Assembly: GCA_000226015.1 (NCBI GenBank) | Contig: JH153406.1 | Coordinates: forward strand, 58,478-119,841 | Length of the DNA stretch: 61,364 nt | Source of the DNA: Mnemiopsis leidyi | Lineage: Eukaryota > Ctenophora > Tentaculata > Lobata > Bolinopsidae | Direction: 5' to 3' | In this document: in pieces, positions 49,800 through 61,364 of the stretch | Numbering within the stretch: position 1 is the stretch's first letter | How the letters are laid out: each line of letters begins with the position of its first letter | The notes under the pieces: model-generated | What the model was told of the DNA's origin: nothing | What the model saw: only the letters and a program-made list of their open reading frames with translations | Databases searched by the model: none | Position numbers and translations under genes: made by a program

Positions 49800-51723
49800 G
49801 TCTAATGCGAACGGGGACGTGTGTTAGTTGGTTAAAAGTATCTTTAAAATAGCATCTAAAAAGTATCTAAAGAATGATAAAAACGTTTTTAAGGAGGTGG
49901 AATAGTGACTCAGTCAGATTTCAGCTTGAATAAGTCAGGACATATTTAAATCTGGAATGGCCGAAAATTTCAATTTACTTTACTTGTCAAAATTATATCA
50001 AAATCGAATAAGTGATTTCATAATTTTGTCGGTATATGTTTTTAAATTTGTAGTGTCAGTTAGTAAAATTGTAACAAAAATAAATAACAGACGAATAGGT
50101 ATTGGCCGTCCATAATCCAAAAAAGTTTAGAAATGAAATAGTTTTAACCAGTTAAAATTAGCCCACTTGATATTTATATAAGGTGTTGAATTCGGGTCGT
50201 AAAATTTAGAATGGGATATTCACAACTTTTGGATCTCTTTAAGCTCAATGGATTAGTCAGGCGGGTGGGATGATTAAATTTCTGACCTTGCAAAACAGAC
50301 TTGCGTGCGGCCGTTTCCTTTTGGAACGGCTGCAGCGTAGTCAATATCATTGGCTGTGGCGGAGTGAAGTGACGTAATTTCCAACAAAATTACGATCTAT
50401 CCATTTTTAAATAATATAGTTTCTAAAAATATTTGCTTTGGTTTCAAAATTTGGCGTGCCTTTGATTAAAATGGCTCAAAACTTCAAGTTTCGTACCAGT
50501 TTAAAGGCAAATAAAATACTTTTTTGAGATTTAGAATCAAAACACAGTGTGTTAAAAAATTGTTAACATACATTTCGTTTTCGGCTTTGGCATAAAAAGC
50601 AGTTTCACACTGATAACGCCGATTGAAAACGGCGGTGTCGGCATAGCCGAGAAACTATCGGCAGCGACTGCGCTCAGTGGTGACTGGTGGCTTGCAAGTC
50701 TGATACAAGAGTATGTTACAATAGGGCATATTCAAATTTCGAGTAAAAGGTTGTCTGAGTTTATGAAGTAGCTCCCAGCCATAAGAGTAGTACCGATTTA
50801 CTGGTGTAAACATCTAAAGAAAAAATTGAGCCTCAAGAAACTTTCAACCTCAAACCAATTCAGCCATTTCATTGATTTTTAACCTTTGAAGATTAAATGG
50901 AGGCTGAGTTCAATAATGAACCAACTTCTATAGTCCCAATATAATTTTGTACTCGATTACCTAATTCCTAACATGGTAAATCTATGGCTACACAAAATGA
51001 CGACTCTGATTACTAATGAATATCGTGTCGTTCTGCATTATAATTTATAAAAACCAGTCTTAAGAATTTTTTTGTGATAAGAAATAACTCGTGATAAAAT
51101 TCTCACTTGATTATGTGTTAGATGAAGGATAAAAAGTTTTGCGAAAGGCACATGTTAAATTGGTCTGATAATGGGCATGTCAAAAACTTTGTCCAAAATC
51201 ATATCATAAGTCGTTGTAAAAGTTATCTTAACCTATTATCAAATAGCAACTTGCAACTTTAAAGAGTACCTTAAGTTCATAAAAAGCTATGATAAATTTT
51301 TCAGCCAGGGGGCCATTATGGCTCCCTTAAGCTCCCGTTAGGTCTAGATAAATTCAGGATAATCTGAACTCGGTGGAAGTTTTGCATCCGAGTGTTGGTT
51401 CTGTTCGTCTGAGGGGAGATCTGGCCCCTAACTGCAAGGGAGAGACGATATTCAGGGATATGTTACCCCTGGCGAGGTCAAGAGTTCTTCTTGAGTCGCC
51501 ATGCTCTTCGTCAGAGTGGATACCCTGATTTCCTGCATCCTGAGATTAAATTTTCTTTATCTAACAAAGGTAAAAAGGATTAGTTACGCTAATCAGTTTG
51601 TATGAAATAGTTTTGACTTTTGGACCAAAAAAAACAATCCCTAAGTACATAAATGCTATGCATATTATATTATATGTACCTATATGGCAATAAAGAGATA
51701 CAGTGGACACGATCATACCTGCG
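49800..51723. other. Spacer between zinc-finger paralogues B and C
   Basis: No exon supported on either strand. This is the widest gap inside the zinc-finger cluster (1.9 kb) and should hold the promoter of paralogue B and the 3' UTR of paralogue C. Confidence 0.5.
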
Positions 51724-54667
51724 CTAATAATTCATTGGAGGGCGAATTCCACGACCACGGCTCCGCATTACCTAATAAAACATTCATGATAATAAAAATC
51801 AAGAAAAAGCAACAGTTAAATAAAGTCCAAGGCAGGCAGGTTCACAGTTTAAACTTTGATCAGTAATCATGTTATATTGTATATGTGAATCAACTTACTC
51901 GCAAAGGTGGACCCATGTGGTTGAAGCCTGTTGGTGGTCTCATAGGCCTTGTCCCTGCAGGAGGTCCACGTGGGCGAAACATTCGGATAGTTGGACCTGT
52001 TCCCATTTGGGGTCTAGGAGGGAATCTAGGCATTCCCCTCGATCCTCTTGATCGGAAACCTCCTCTCATTCCTCTTAATGACTTGACAGATACCCCAGAT
52101 TCGGAAAGGACTGCATTTTTCATCGATTCAATCTTATCCTTTATGCTCTGTTGGGCTTTACTCATAGCAAAGCTTTCTAGGACTTCAATCGCTTCAAGAG
52201 CTTTGGAGTAATCTTGGTTCTGTGGTTCCTGGGATTGGAAATAACGTAAATAGAGATTTGTCAGAAACCATCAAGAATCATTATCGCTAGTCCATGTAAT
52301 TAAGTTGTATCACGTAATTAATTTGAGAATGTACCGAAGGTTAGGAACATTTAGTATCCAACTCAGTAAATCACGCGGCTCAAAAGATAATTAACTCCAT
52401 TTAATAGTAGTTAGTTATAATTAAGTTTAATACCAATTGTTGAATTCAGAATTTATTCTGTCGATAAGTTTATTTACACATCAGACCTTAACAATGTTCT
52501 CAAACTATTTTTTCGGCTTAACTTTCAATTTCATTGCAAAACATAAGGAAAGACATAAAATAAGACTACATGACTCTTTCAGTACATGTCTCTTTCAGTA
52601 CATGTCTCTTTCAGTACGTGTCTCTTTCAATTAAGTGCACTTTTTCAAGAACAAACGTCAGGTACAACGGTTTACGATCTCATTCACGACAATAAGGATC
52701 TGGACAGTGGACTAGCTAACTTTCTTCAGATGTAACAATTACGTGAAAATAGTAAGGTGTGAGCCAAATAACAAATTCTATTCGTAGCTTAATGTATGTT
52801 AGAGTAAGCACTTACTTTCATAATGTCAACAATCTCAAAATAATTATTCTCACCTCATATGGATCATAAGATTCATCCCAAACTTCATCACCACCCACGT
52901 CCAGTTGGTTTGTTGCTCCAGCAAAAGCATATGGATCTTCTTTAAACTTTTTGGACGTTATGTGAATGCTATTAGTAGGACGCTTTCCCAGACTGTGAGC
53001 AGGATCTAAGTCTCCACAATAGCCTTGCGCAGCACTTCCTTCTTCCATTGAAAAAGGGCTTCTTTGTGAAAATAACCTTGGAGGGCCCATACCACGCCCT
53101 CTGAAAGGTAACGTAGACACTGGAAGAGTGGAGAAAGGTAAACCACGTCTTGGAGGTCCAAATCGGGAGGGCGGCCTCATCATAAGCCTAGGCTGGCCCC
53201 TACTTGGGCCACCTCTACCTCTTGTCATTGTGATATGGCTACCCATGAGTGGTGGTCGTCCTCTGTTTATCATACCTCCTCTCATACCACTACGATTCTG
53301 GAGTGGTTCTGACATCTTCCTAGCCTGCTTCTGTTTGCTGTTTTGGTTAACATGTTACTAACTAACTATTTTTTCCATCGTTGATACTTGATATTTCACA
53401 ATGAACAAATTACTAAAGAATCGTCAATAAAGATTACCATAATATAATTTGGGGACCCGGGACACTAAGGAGAAAAAAGCGTTTTGCCTTACTTGATATT
53501 TTTCTTCTGAGTCACTTCATTCACAAACTTGTTTCTCAGCTGCCTAGCAGTCTCTGTTTCAGAATCTATTTCCAACCTTTCCACTTGATGGGCGTACCAC
53601 ATGAGACGAAACAGCTTCCTGGTTTTCCAATTACTATCCATGCTTGTTACATCTGCATACCATGCCTCATAATACTTCTCCTGAAACATTTTATTTCATT
53701 CGAACAAAATCGACAACACTGAATAAAAAAATCATACAGATCCGAGATATTTAAATGTTTTATTAATATGTAAATTTTGGGGCATACCAAATACTTGGAT
53801 CGATGATCCATTCCCGTGAGGTGTTTGCTTCTGTGTTCGAAAGTAAAAGTCACATCACATATACCACAATTGTACTTAGACATATCGTCTTTGTCGACAA
53901 GTTTTAACTCTGTGACATGATTCAGCCCTATAAGGGGCACGTTTTCACCAAGTTTGCCACCGTGACCATAACCGTATGAAGCAGATGTTTTCTGATCTAT
54001 TTCAGACGGTTCAATTGGCAATCCAAGTTGACCTGAAGAACAGAACGCGAATAAACGAAAGATTTGGAATTCAGTCAAGACTTTATTTTTTGTACAAAGC
54101 CTGTTGGAAATAAAAGGTTACTCTAGTGATAAAATAGGGGTCAAAGACGAACCAGGTTTACTGCAACCAAGAGGTCTCCCATATTCACCATGAATGTCAA
54201 TGGCATTAAGTGATTCAATACATTTGGCATGTTTGGCGGACTGCGAGTGGCTCTCCCATCCTCTGCTAGTTTGAATTAGACAAGAGCATGCTGGGCAGAA
54301 TCCAAGACCGGGCACAAGAGCCTCAATTCTTCGGGTTATGTGGTAGTTGTGTTCTTCATCGTCACAATGGTCTGTGTACTCCTAAAGTAAGTATGTAATT
54401 TTTGTGAAAGCAACTAGGGTATCAATTTATTGTGAAAAAATTTAGAAATTAGAGGTCAGTATCTAAACTGTAAAGCCTAAACACTGATATAGATAAAAAT
54501 TTTAATTCGAAATCAGTGATTATTTCGAACAGAACGAGAAAAGCAACCTCTATAGTCTGAAATCCAATGCTGCAACTTCCACAGTAAAAGCTCTTATCAA
54601 GCTGTACCTCCATTTCCTGAATTTCAGAAGCTTTTTCTTCTGCTCTTTTCATTGTATTGCGTACCAT
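51724..54667 (-). CDS. Three-finger U1/JAZ-type zinc-finger protein, paralogue C (seven exons)
   Basis: Exons: 54548-54667, 54153-54381, 53788-54032, 53493-53680, 52854-53319, 51899-52228, 51724-51771; 541 residues, phases 0,1,0,2,0,0, the same as paralogue A. Finger 1 is C29-C32-H45-H51, finger 2 C69-C72-H85-H91, finger 3 C172-C175-H187-H193; all have HX5H spacing as in U1C/JAZ-type fingers. The linker carries SYGYGHGGKLGENVPLIGLN. Exon 4 is helical and charged (YYEAWYADVTSMDSN). Exons 5 and 6 hold RG/Pro-rich stretches (RGRGGPSRGQPRLMMRPP; MRGGFRSRGSRG) flanking a helix (KALEAIEVLESFAMSKAQQ) also found in paralogue A. The end is VMRSRGRGIRPPMNY, close to paralogue B's last exon. The acceptor of exon 5 (GGCTAG|G) was picked to keep phase and is the least certain junction. 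Probably a nuclear RNA-binding protein. Confidence 0.85.
52571..52629. repeat. 16-bp tandem repeat in an intron of paralogue C
   Basis: Nearly four units of ACATGTCTCTTTCAGT with small changes. Each contains a TTTCAG acceptor-like motif on the plus strand, which is antisense to the gene. Confidence 0.85.
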
Positions 54668-55141
54668 TTTGCTTGGAAATGATAGATTAAGTCGACCAAC
54701 GAATCAATACATGTTATATCAAAAGATTAGAAGGATAGAGATAAAACGGTCATGTCAGGCATTTAATCAAGATCAAGAATTCGCCATAAAGCAGGTTCTG
54801 AACCATGTACATTTTAGATAACTTCGATTAGAACACAGATTGCAATATAAATTCTAGACACTGTTGTACACTACTCAGAGTTTGCTGATTTCAGAAAAGC
54901 TTCAAATTCATTAATATAACATTTTAGAAAAAACTGCAACCAACCTGGAATTACAATGAACTATAAATTTTTGATAACTGGACATTTAAATTTATTTACA
55001 ATTTCATCAATAACACGAAAAAAGAGGAAAAATTTATTAACAAAAACAAAATTTAAGAAAATGTTGAACAATAACAACTTTCTTGATAAACACAAAAAAA
55101 ATTATTTAACTTCAGATTTGATCTTAATTGCCAAATGGGTT

Positions 55142-56271
55142 CTACACTATTCTGGACTGTTGAGCTTCATCACAAGCTCTCAAAACCTCATCACTGATAA
55201 CATCGTCATCAAACAAGTCTTCTTCCTCTGGAGTGCTAGAGGGCACAGGAGGACCATTCACCACAATTCGTTCATGTGTAGTTTTTAAGGGAGCAGGGAT
55301 TAAATTTGGTTGGTGGTGCTGGTAAGGGTGATAAATAGTGCTGAAACTGTATTTTGATTGATCATTCACTCTACTTGGTTGATGTTTGTAGAAATGAGGA
55401 CTTTGCCTAGGCATGCCATTATGACTCTGTGGCGTGGTGATTGTGAAGTTTTTGATGTATTGTCTCTTGCTTGTTATTTCAGAAATCATTGAGGCAATTT
55501 CATTTTCATAATTTTTGATACTTAGTTTGATATTTCGTATATGGTTGGCCTGAATAGAAGATAAAACGATATTCTTCAGCTCCTTTTTCAAATCATCTAC
55601 TACACCATTGGTGCTTGACACTTTACTTTTCATCGAAATTACTCTGGAGTCTAGCTCTAGAAGCTCATCATTTTTAACACTCAACTGGCGTTTTAGTTCG
55701 TTGATATTTCCTTCAAGAGCTTGAAGCTCCATTTTATTGCTGCAAAATGTGTCATAGTTTTCAGGGTCAATTCGCCTAAGATTTGAATGGGCAGTTATGA
55801 TATCATTTGAATGAAAACTCAACAGCTTAATAAGTTCTTCCCTCGATTTTTCATAAGAAATCAACATTTCATTGGATTCACATTTTATTGCAGAGACTGT
55901 GTCTCTCATTTCCTGGACCTGCACTTTCATAATTTTTTCTTTTTGCAGTAGAAGTTCTTTGTGGGCTATTTGATTTTCAATCTTAGCTCGAAGATCAACA
56001 TTACTGAGGATCACATTTTTAGTGTGAATTGTCTGCTTGTCAATCTCCTTCTTAAACTCCGATATCTGCTGGTTCTTTTTCTTAATTTCGATACCTTTCG
56101 CTTTAAAAACACTTTCTGAATCCAAAATTTGCTGGAAAATAGTTCCCATAGTCTTATCTAAATGCAATTTATCATAAGACACTGAATAATAAAAAAGAAC
56201 ATGTATCTACTCTATTTATTTGCAATGATTTATTTACTTGATAATACAGGGTGGCTGTAAAAGCTTGTCAT
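55142..56271 (-). CDS. Coiled-coil protein (two exons)
   Basis: Exon 1 is 56238-56271 (ATG at 56271, 11 codons plus one base) and exon 2 is 55142-56181 after a TTATTATTCAG acceptor; the phase 1 split codon becomes Met. The product is 357 residues. Residues about 20-255 are almost continuous charged heptads (KKKNQQISEFKKEIDKQ; LQALEGNINELKRQLSVKND; VVDDLKKELKNIVL), a long coiled coil. Residues 255-320 are His/Pro/Gln-rich and disordered (YHPYQHHQPNLIPAP). The last 30 residues are acidic (PEEEDLFDDDVISDEVLRAC). The general plan, N-terminal coiled coil then disordered tail, recalls structural proteins of centrosomes or meiotic chromosomes such as SIX6OS1, but no diagnostic motif supports that. 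If exon 1 is wrong, translation could begin at ATG 56149. Confidence 0.72.
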
Positions 56272-56730
56272 TATGTTTTCACCAATATATGCTGGGTTGC
56301 GATCAATTATGGCGAATTCTTAAGATTACTATATAAATTGTGTAATCGGCCAATGTAAGCCTTTAAAATGCATGCACTTATACAGAGAAAAAGCACTAGA
56401 TACATATCGTTTTTTCTTTAATTAACAGAAGTAAAGTTTGAAATGTAATTATTTGCTCAATGATGTCAATCTGAATAATATTTTGCATTACATTACACGT
56501 TGTCAATTTCTATTATAAAAAATTCTACCTGCACATTGTACTATAAAAATTAAGCATGTACAACAAAATGATTAATATCTTTGAATACATCAACAGGGCT
56601 GAGGACACAATTCGAAATCCCACATCTATAACAGGCAAATCGTCGTCATAAGGCAAAAAAGGATTGTTAAAGCTGCTGAAATATACGTTCTATCGTTAAT
56701 ACATTGTACAATTTATTCATCAAAGTCATA

Positions 56731-59386
56731 CTAAGTTCTTCTACCTCTGCCACTACCTCTACCACGACCTCGACCTCGACCTCCCCCTCGTCCTTTCCAT
56801 TTTCCACCCCATGATCCCCACTTTTTCTTTCTTGGGCTCTTTCCAGGACTCTTCACTTTCTTTTTTGTATAAGATTTGGATGATTCCTGGGCATCAAAGA
56901 CTGTCACAAGTTTGAATGCAATTAAAATGATTTACAGAAGATGCTCTAGCTTCATTAATTGTCTACCTCTACACACAATGCAAATCATGAAACTTTAAAA
57001 TCCTTTTCAGTACTCTGATATCATTTAATTTGCAACCTACTTACCTTGAATTGATTTTGAAAGTCGATGAATCCATTTGACTTGAGGGGAGGAAGGGAGA
57101 AAGAGTCGTGATCATGACCTGCTTCATCAAATACAGAGTCATCTATTATAAACCCACCACTTCCATCAGGTACGACAGCCCCTTCAACACTACCTGATCC
57201 CTTTTCAGGAGAGGAAGATGCCTGATAGGATAAAAGGAAATCATAAAGCTGAAAATAAAATTCAAGAATGCCTAATATTCAGAACTGACATGCCATTAAA
57301 TTTATTAAGTATAGTAGTTACAGTAAAACGATGTTAGACTGAGAACCTAACTATAGATTTCTAAAAACTGTGTAATCTAAAGGTATACATAAAAAAACTA
57401 ACATTTGCCAGAAATGGGTGTAGCTGAAACCCACTCAAAGAACTAGACAACTTAGATTTTCCTTTGGATTGATTTAAAGAGTCTGTATTAGGAGATGAAC
57501 TTTTGGAGGAAGAGCATTTTTCCTTTAGAAGCATCTGCACTGAAGAGCCAGGGTGGTTACCAGTATTTCTTAAGCACCCACGAACTCTAATCTCTCCAAA
57601 CTCCGGGTAAGGGGACAAATTAAGGAGTAGAGCTTCTTTTGAAACATTCCCTGTTGGTTCATGCTTTGTTTTTACTAAGCTTGTCTTCTTCCTTTTAGCA
57701 GGATGACTGGATGAACCTTTGTCAAACGAACTTTGAAGATCCCAAGATGAGCGTTTGGATGATAGAGATTTTTCAGCCATTGTATTTACATCATAATCAC
57801 TATCAAAGATTTCTGGATCATGCAAGTATTGCCTGGGATAATGATTAATAAATGATTTAAGATAAGAATTATTTACATATCAATTGAAGCTCAGTGCTCC
57901 AGTGAAACTTATAAGCTACATAAAACCAGGCCAAATTAAAATTTTACCTTTTTTCCTCTTGAGAGCTCATTATATTCAAAACTTCGACAGATGCGCTGTC
58001 AGCACAAGAATCTGCGTGTTGTTCTATTTTGTCCTTAGCTATGGAATCGTAACAAATAGGACATTTAACAAGCTCTTGGGGTGCTTTATCTTCCTGATAA
58101 ATGTAAGTTATGACAAAAACATACTGCCATCCTGACACCTTAATTTAAGCATTTCTAATATTAACTGTACATGTACAAATATTTCAAGAGTTTTTTATCA
58201 ATGTGATGTAATGCCTCCTTACTTTTAAGCTATGATTTATATTTTGCAATACCAATTTTGATAAAGTAGGTTGAGGTCCAGCCTGGTGGTCTTCACCGGG
58301 ATTTCTCTGAGTAAAAGATAGTAAACTGAGCTGATTCCTTTTTTTGGCACTTTTTAAAGGCATTTTAATCTTCTTACTTTCCTGAAAATCTTCTGAAAGA
58401 AATAAGAATTGTTTAATACAGATAAGTTGAATAGTAAATTTATGTTCTTACTAATTATATCATCATTATGTTTTGTTATGTCTATTATGTATCGTTGAGT
58501 TTATGTATAGAATTTAATAATTACCACCAAGTATTACATATTGATCCACACTAAAAATCCCTTAAATGAATCATACAGCAAACATTAAACAAGATTGAGA
58601 CCAACACAAAATAGTGTCTTTATAATTTAATAACCTTCATCTGAGAGGATCAGCAACTTGTTTTTTGAACTCTGAAACAGAAATTTACTTTTGTCAATCT
58701 TAGTATGTATAAAAAGTTCTAATAGTTCTTACATTTAAATTTACTTATAATCAGTTGGGAATTATTGAAGGCCTAGCCACTTCTCAGCAATGAAAAACCA
58801 GCCATCAAGGGTCAATATGGCTCACCCCTGCTGCATGTCAGGGCTTACTAAAGAAAACATGAAAAATTGAAGGGGGCTACCCTTTAAATTTTCAAATCAA
58901 GTGTAATTGGAGTCAATCCCCCCCCTGATTATGTTTTCAGCACCTTACCCCTCCCCTACTGAAACTGACAAATATAATCTCTAATTTTGAATCACTGTAT
59001 TTGTCACCAAAGCATTTACAGTTGCATTAAAGGGGCAATCTGGAAGAAACTGGGAAAGGAGCCCCTGCCTTCTGCTCACACACCACCAACCCATCATAAA
59101 TTCACCCCTAAAGACACCTAAGGTTAAATGTGAGTTCATTATCATGATCTCTAAGGATTTCCTACAGTTGACAGTATAAAAAATTATCAAAACCTGCTGC
59201 TTTTTGTAAGAACACATGACCATATCAATGAAAACTGGCCACATAGCCTGAGAATTATTAGCCAAAAAATTGAATGATTTGGTAGACTCTTGTGTAGGTA
59301 ACCCAATGAATGATAGTCACCTTTCTAAGATTCAGTTGAGAACCAAATTCACTATCATCTGATGACGAATTAATTCTTGCGGACAT
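56731..59386 (-). CDS. UBZ4 (Rad18-type) zinc-finger nuclear protein with RG-rich tail (seven exons)
   Basis: Exons: 59321-59386, 58635-58671, 58223-58392, 57948-58093, 57403-57832, 57045-57221, 56731-56886; 393 residues, phases 0,1,0,2,0,0. Residues 102-121 are CPICYDSIAKDKIEQHADSC, a CX2CX11HX3C finger with the spacing of the Rad18/FAN1/SNM1A ubiquitin-binding UBZ4 domain. Just before it, residues 55-62 (QLSLLSFT) resemble a degenerate PCNA-interacting box, in the position where such boxes occur in FAN1-like proteins. The rest is Ser/Lys-rich with NLS-like AKRKKT, an acidic patch (IIDDSVFDE) and the motif GFIDFQNQFK, then a basic aromatic tail KKKWGSWGGKWKGRGGGRGR. A role at ubiquitinated PCNA or damaged DNA is inferred from this architecture; I do not recognise the orthologue. 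TTTGATTTACAG lies 2 bp before the ATG, so a 5' UTR intron or trans-splicing is possible. Confidence 0.8.
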
Positions 59387-59631
59387 TTCTGTAAATCAAA
59401 ACTTTATTATAAAATAACTTGACATTGAATCAGCTCATGCATTGAATTGTGACTAGGAGTAAAAGTCATAACATAAGTCTCAAACCTAAAATAGTCATAG
59501 TCGCAGAAAAGACACTTAACCCAAAATTTTTGAACCTGGAAACTATTCTCAATCTATTTCTCGTCCAATTTTAGCCCAGATTCTAGAAAAAGTTGCTACC
59601 CCCTAGTATTACAACATTAAGTGGTATACCA

Positions 59632-60160
59632 TCCGAATTTGATAGTTTCAGAGCCGAAAAATGATCGCGTGACCCCTCATAAGCCCAAAAATAGAAATCT
59701 TTAACACTGAGCTAGGAGAAAAGTTAGGCAAGTATTTTGACGTAAAATTTGACGAGGAATCCGAATTTGATGTTTTCTAATCTGAAAAATGACCAAATGA
59801 CCGCTTAAGTGACCCCTTATAAAACCCAAAATTGGAAATTTTAACTTAGAGCTAGAAGAAAAGTTAGACCTACATTTTGTATAAAATTTAACGACGAATC
59901 CGATGGTGGCAGTTTTGAAGCTCAAAAACCTTATATGGCCCCCTATATGGCCCTTATCCTTGTAGCCAAAAATGAAAACATTAAACTTGGAGGTAGGAGA
60001 AAAGTTAGACTAGTAATTTCACAGAAAATTTGACAAGGAATCCGAATTAAAAGTTTGAAGCCGAAAACATATCACGTGACCCCCTAAGTGACCCCTCATT
60101 CTTGAGCTAGAAGAAAAGTTAGACCAGCATTTAGATGTGAAATTACAAGGAATCTGAAAA
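59632..60160. repeat. Diverged tandem repeat, four units of about 110-140 bp
   Basis: Units share GAGCTAGGAGAAAAGTTAG, an AAATTTGACGAGGAATCCGA core and a GTGACCCCTTA segment in the same order. Copies differ by many substitutions and indels, so the array is old. It lies directly upstream of the UBZ4 gene. Confidence 0.75.
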
Positions 60161-60894
60161 CCACGTGTCTTTTCTGGCTGGAGGCACGCTTTGCGACTGA
60201 TTTAGGTTTACATTGAGTATTGAAAATCAAGTCTAAACAATATCATATATGAATTATAGAAAGGATACGGCCATCAACTCAAAACAATAATTAAACTGAA
60301 AGGAATCGAGTCAAAGCCAGTGCTGGGTCCACCATGTTATGGTGCTGGAGTTAGCTAGGGCACATTTACTTTATCACAGTTTGGAAACAATTTTGTTGGC
60401 TGCATGAACTAGAATGATGTTTATAGCAACGAGAGATATCCATTGTGGACACACACCGGTAAATAAGTGGAGTCATTTAGCCGAAATATTTCAAAATAAT
60501 CTATAGAGACTAGGATTTCAACTTTATCTCATTACGAGTAATACACACACATGCCAACAAGGGTTTCTTAAAATTTTCAATAAATCTTGAAACTGAAAGT
60601 TTGAAAAAATATACCTGCAGGCAAAAGAGATTCCGCTGTTATTACTGCCGCCGGAGTCGGATATGAAAATCTTAAGTGAATGTACATGTAATTTTCATTG
60701 CGGAGTTTAAAATGCTGCTTAACTAAGCAAAGGTCCTGCTGTGCAGTATTTTCAATACTCACGTGAAAAACAATATTCGTTTTCATAACGGTATATTGGA
60801 AGAGGTGTAAAGGAAGAGGGGTAATGAATGAAATTCTATTGTCCATTACACATATCACTACAAATGCACTGCGCGATGTGCCTTGTTATACGGT
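60161..60894. other. Non-coding stretch, nothing recognised
   Basis: No exon, RNA gene or repeat supported between the tandem repeat and the foldback element. Confidence 0.4.
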
Positions 60895-61132
60895 TAACGG
60901 GCAATGCGCGTCTAGAATTCCTTCGAAATTCGCCAGGCCAGAATTCCTTCGAAATTCGCCAGGCCATGGCCAGAAATGCGTGCGAGCGCGTTATCAACCT
61001 TGAACCTACAACTCGTGCTCGCAGCTTGTAGGTTGATAACCTACTGTCGCGGCCATCACGCGCTGTCACGCATTTCTGGCCTGGCGACAGGCCAGAAGAA
61101 ATTCTAGACGCGCATCCGCGCATCGCCCGTTG
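60895..61132. mobile_element. GC-rich foldback element (MITE-like)
   Basis: Outer arms AACGGGCAATGCGCG (from 60896) and its near reverse complement ending at 61132, followed inward by TCTAGAATT on both sides, an inverted GGCCAGAAATGCGTG pair and an inner inverted pair built from CTTGTAGGTTGATAACC. The left arm has a 26-bp direct duplication (60915-60940 and 60941-60966). There is no transposase ORF. GC content is far above the surroundings. Confidence 0.7.
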
Positions 61133-61364
61133 ACTCGCAGCTTGCTGCTATCCTGGCGTTGACGAGATTATATCCGTCTAACGTTCTAACGAAACGTTCA
61201 GCTTTAGCTGCGTGAGTCGGGTATCACCGCGACAATCCTGGCGCGTTTCGTTAAAAAGTTAAACGGATTTCATTTCGTCTATCCGAACCTCATTCGAGGA
61301 TGCGCGCTGGCGCTGCTGTACAACGCGTAAAAATTACCTCAGTCCTTGTTGCTTTCAATCGGAG

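Noticed and set aside
54956..55288. 110-codon plus-strand ORF
   Set aside because: It is AT-rich Lys/Asn/Leu sequence partly antisense to the coiled-coil gene; no evidence of its own.

Overview
This is animal (metazoan) nuclear DNA. Protein-coding genes are split by many short GT-AG introns, and the recognisable proteins are RRP12, the PBAF subunit PHF10 (SAY domain plus PHD fingers), a type III cytosolic 5'-nucleotidase and a rhodopsin-like receptor. The DNA is AT-rich, with microsatellites, minisatellites and three 10-N assembly gaps. The proteins are divergent from vertebrates, so an invertebrate is likely, perhaps an early-branching one such as a cnidarian; the lineage cannot be fixed from the sequence. 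Exon models below were built by hand from ORFs, GT/AG sites, phase continuity and remembered family features. No alignment or transcript data were available.

Layout. (1) 1-16 kb is gene-poor. It holds an undescribed family of tiny two-exon single-pass membrane proteins (two intact copies, one decayed first exon, all minus strand), a tRNA-derived SINE-like element, a composite repeat block at 9.5-10.4 kb and a 57-bp perfect palindrome. (2) 16-25 kb is plus strand: a one-exon orphan gene, a six-exon basic Ser-rich orphan gene whose introns contain minisatellites that run into the 3' splice sites, a one-exon Myb/SANT-like transcription factor, and a Pro-rich terminal exon of unresolved origin. 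(3) 25.4-59.4 kb is a compact run of eight minus-strand genes: RRP12 (18 exons, with a receptor gene nested on the opposite strand in intron 13), a cN-III nucleotidase, PHF10, three tandem paralogues of a three-finger U1/JAZ-type zinc-finger protein with RG-rich tails, a coiled-coil protein, and a UBZ4 zinc-finger nuclear protein. (4) 59.4-61.4 kb is repeats, including a diverged tandem repeat and a GC-rich foldback element.

Functionally the minus-strand run is mostly nuclear or RNA-linked: ribosome assembly, chromatin remodelling, probable RNA-binding zinc fingers and a ubiquitin-binding repair-type protein. Adjacency does not show that they act together. The best candidates for new biology are the tandem small membrane protein family, the zinc-finger paralogue cluster, and the PHF10 with an additional C-terminal PHD module.
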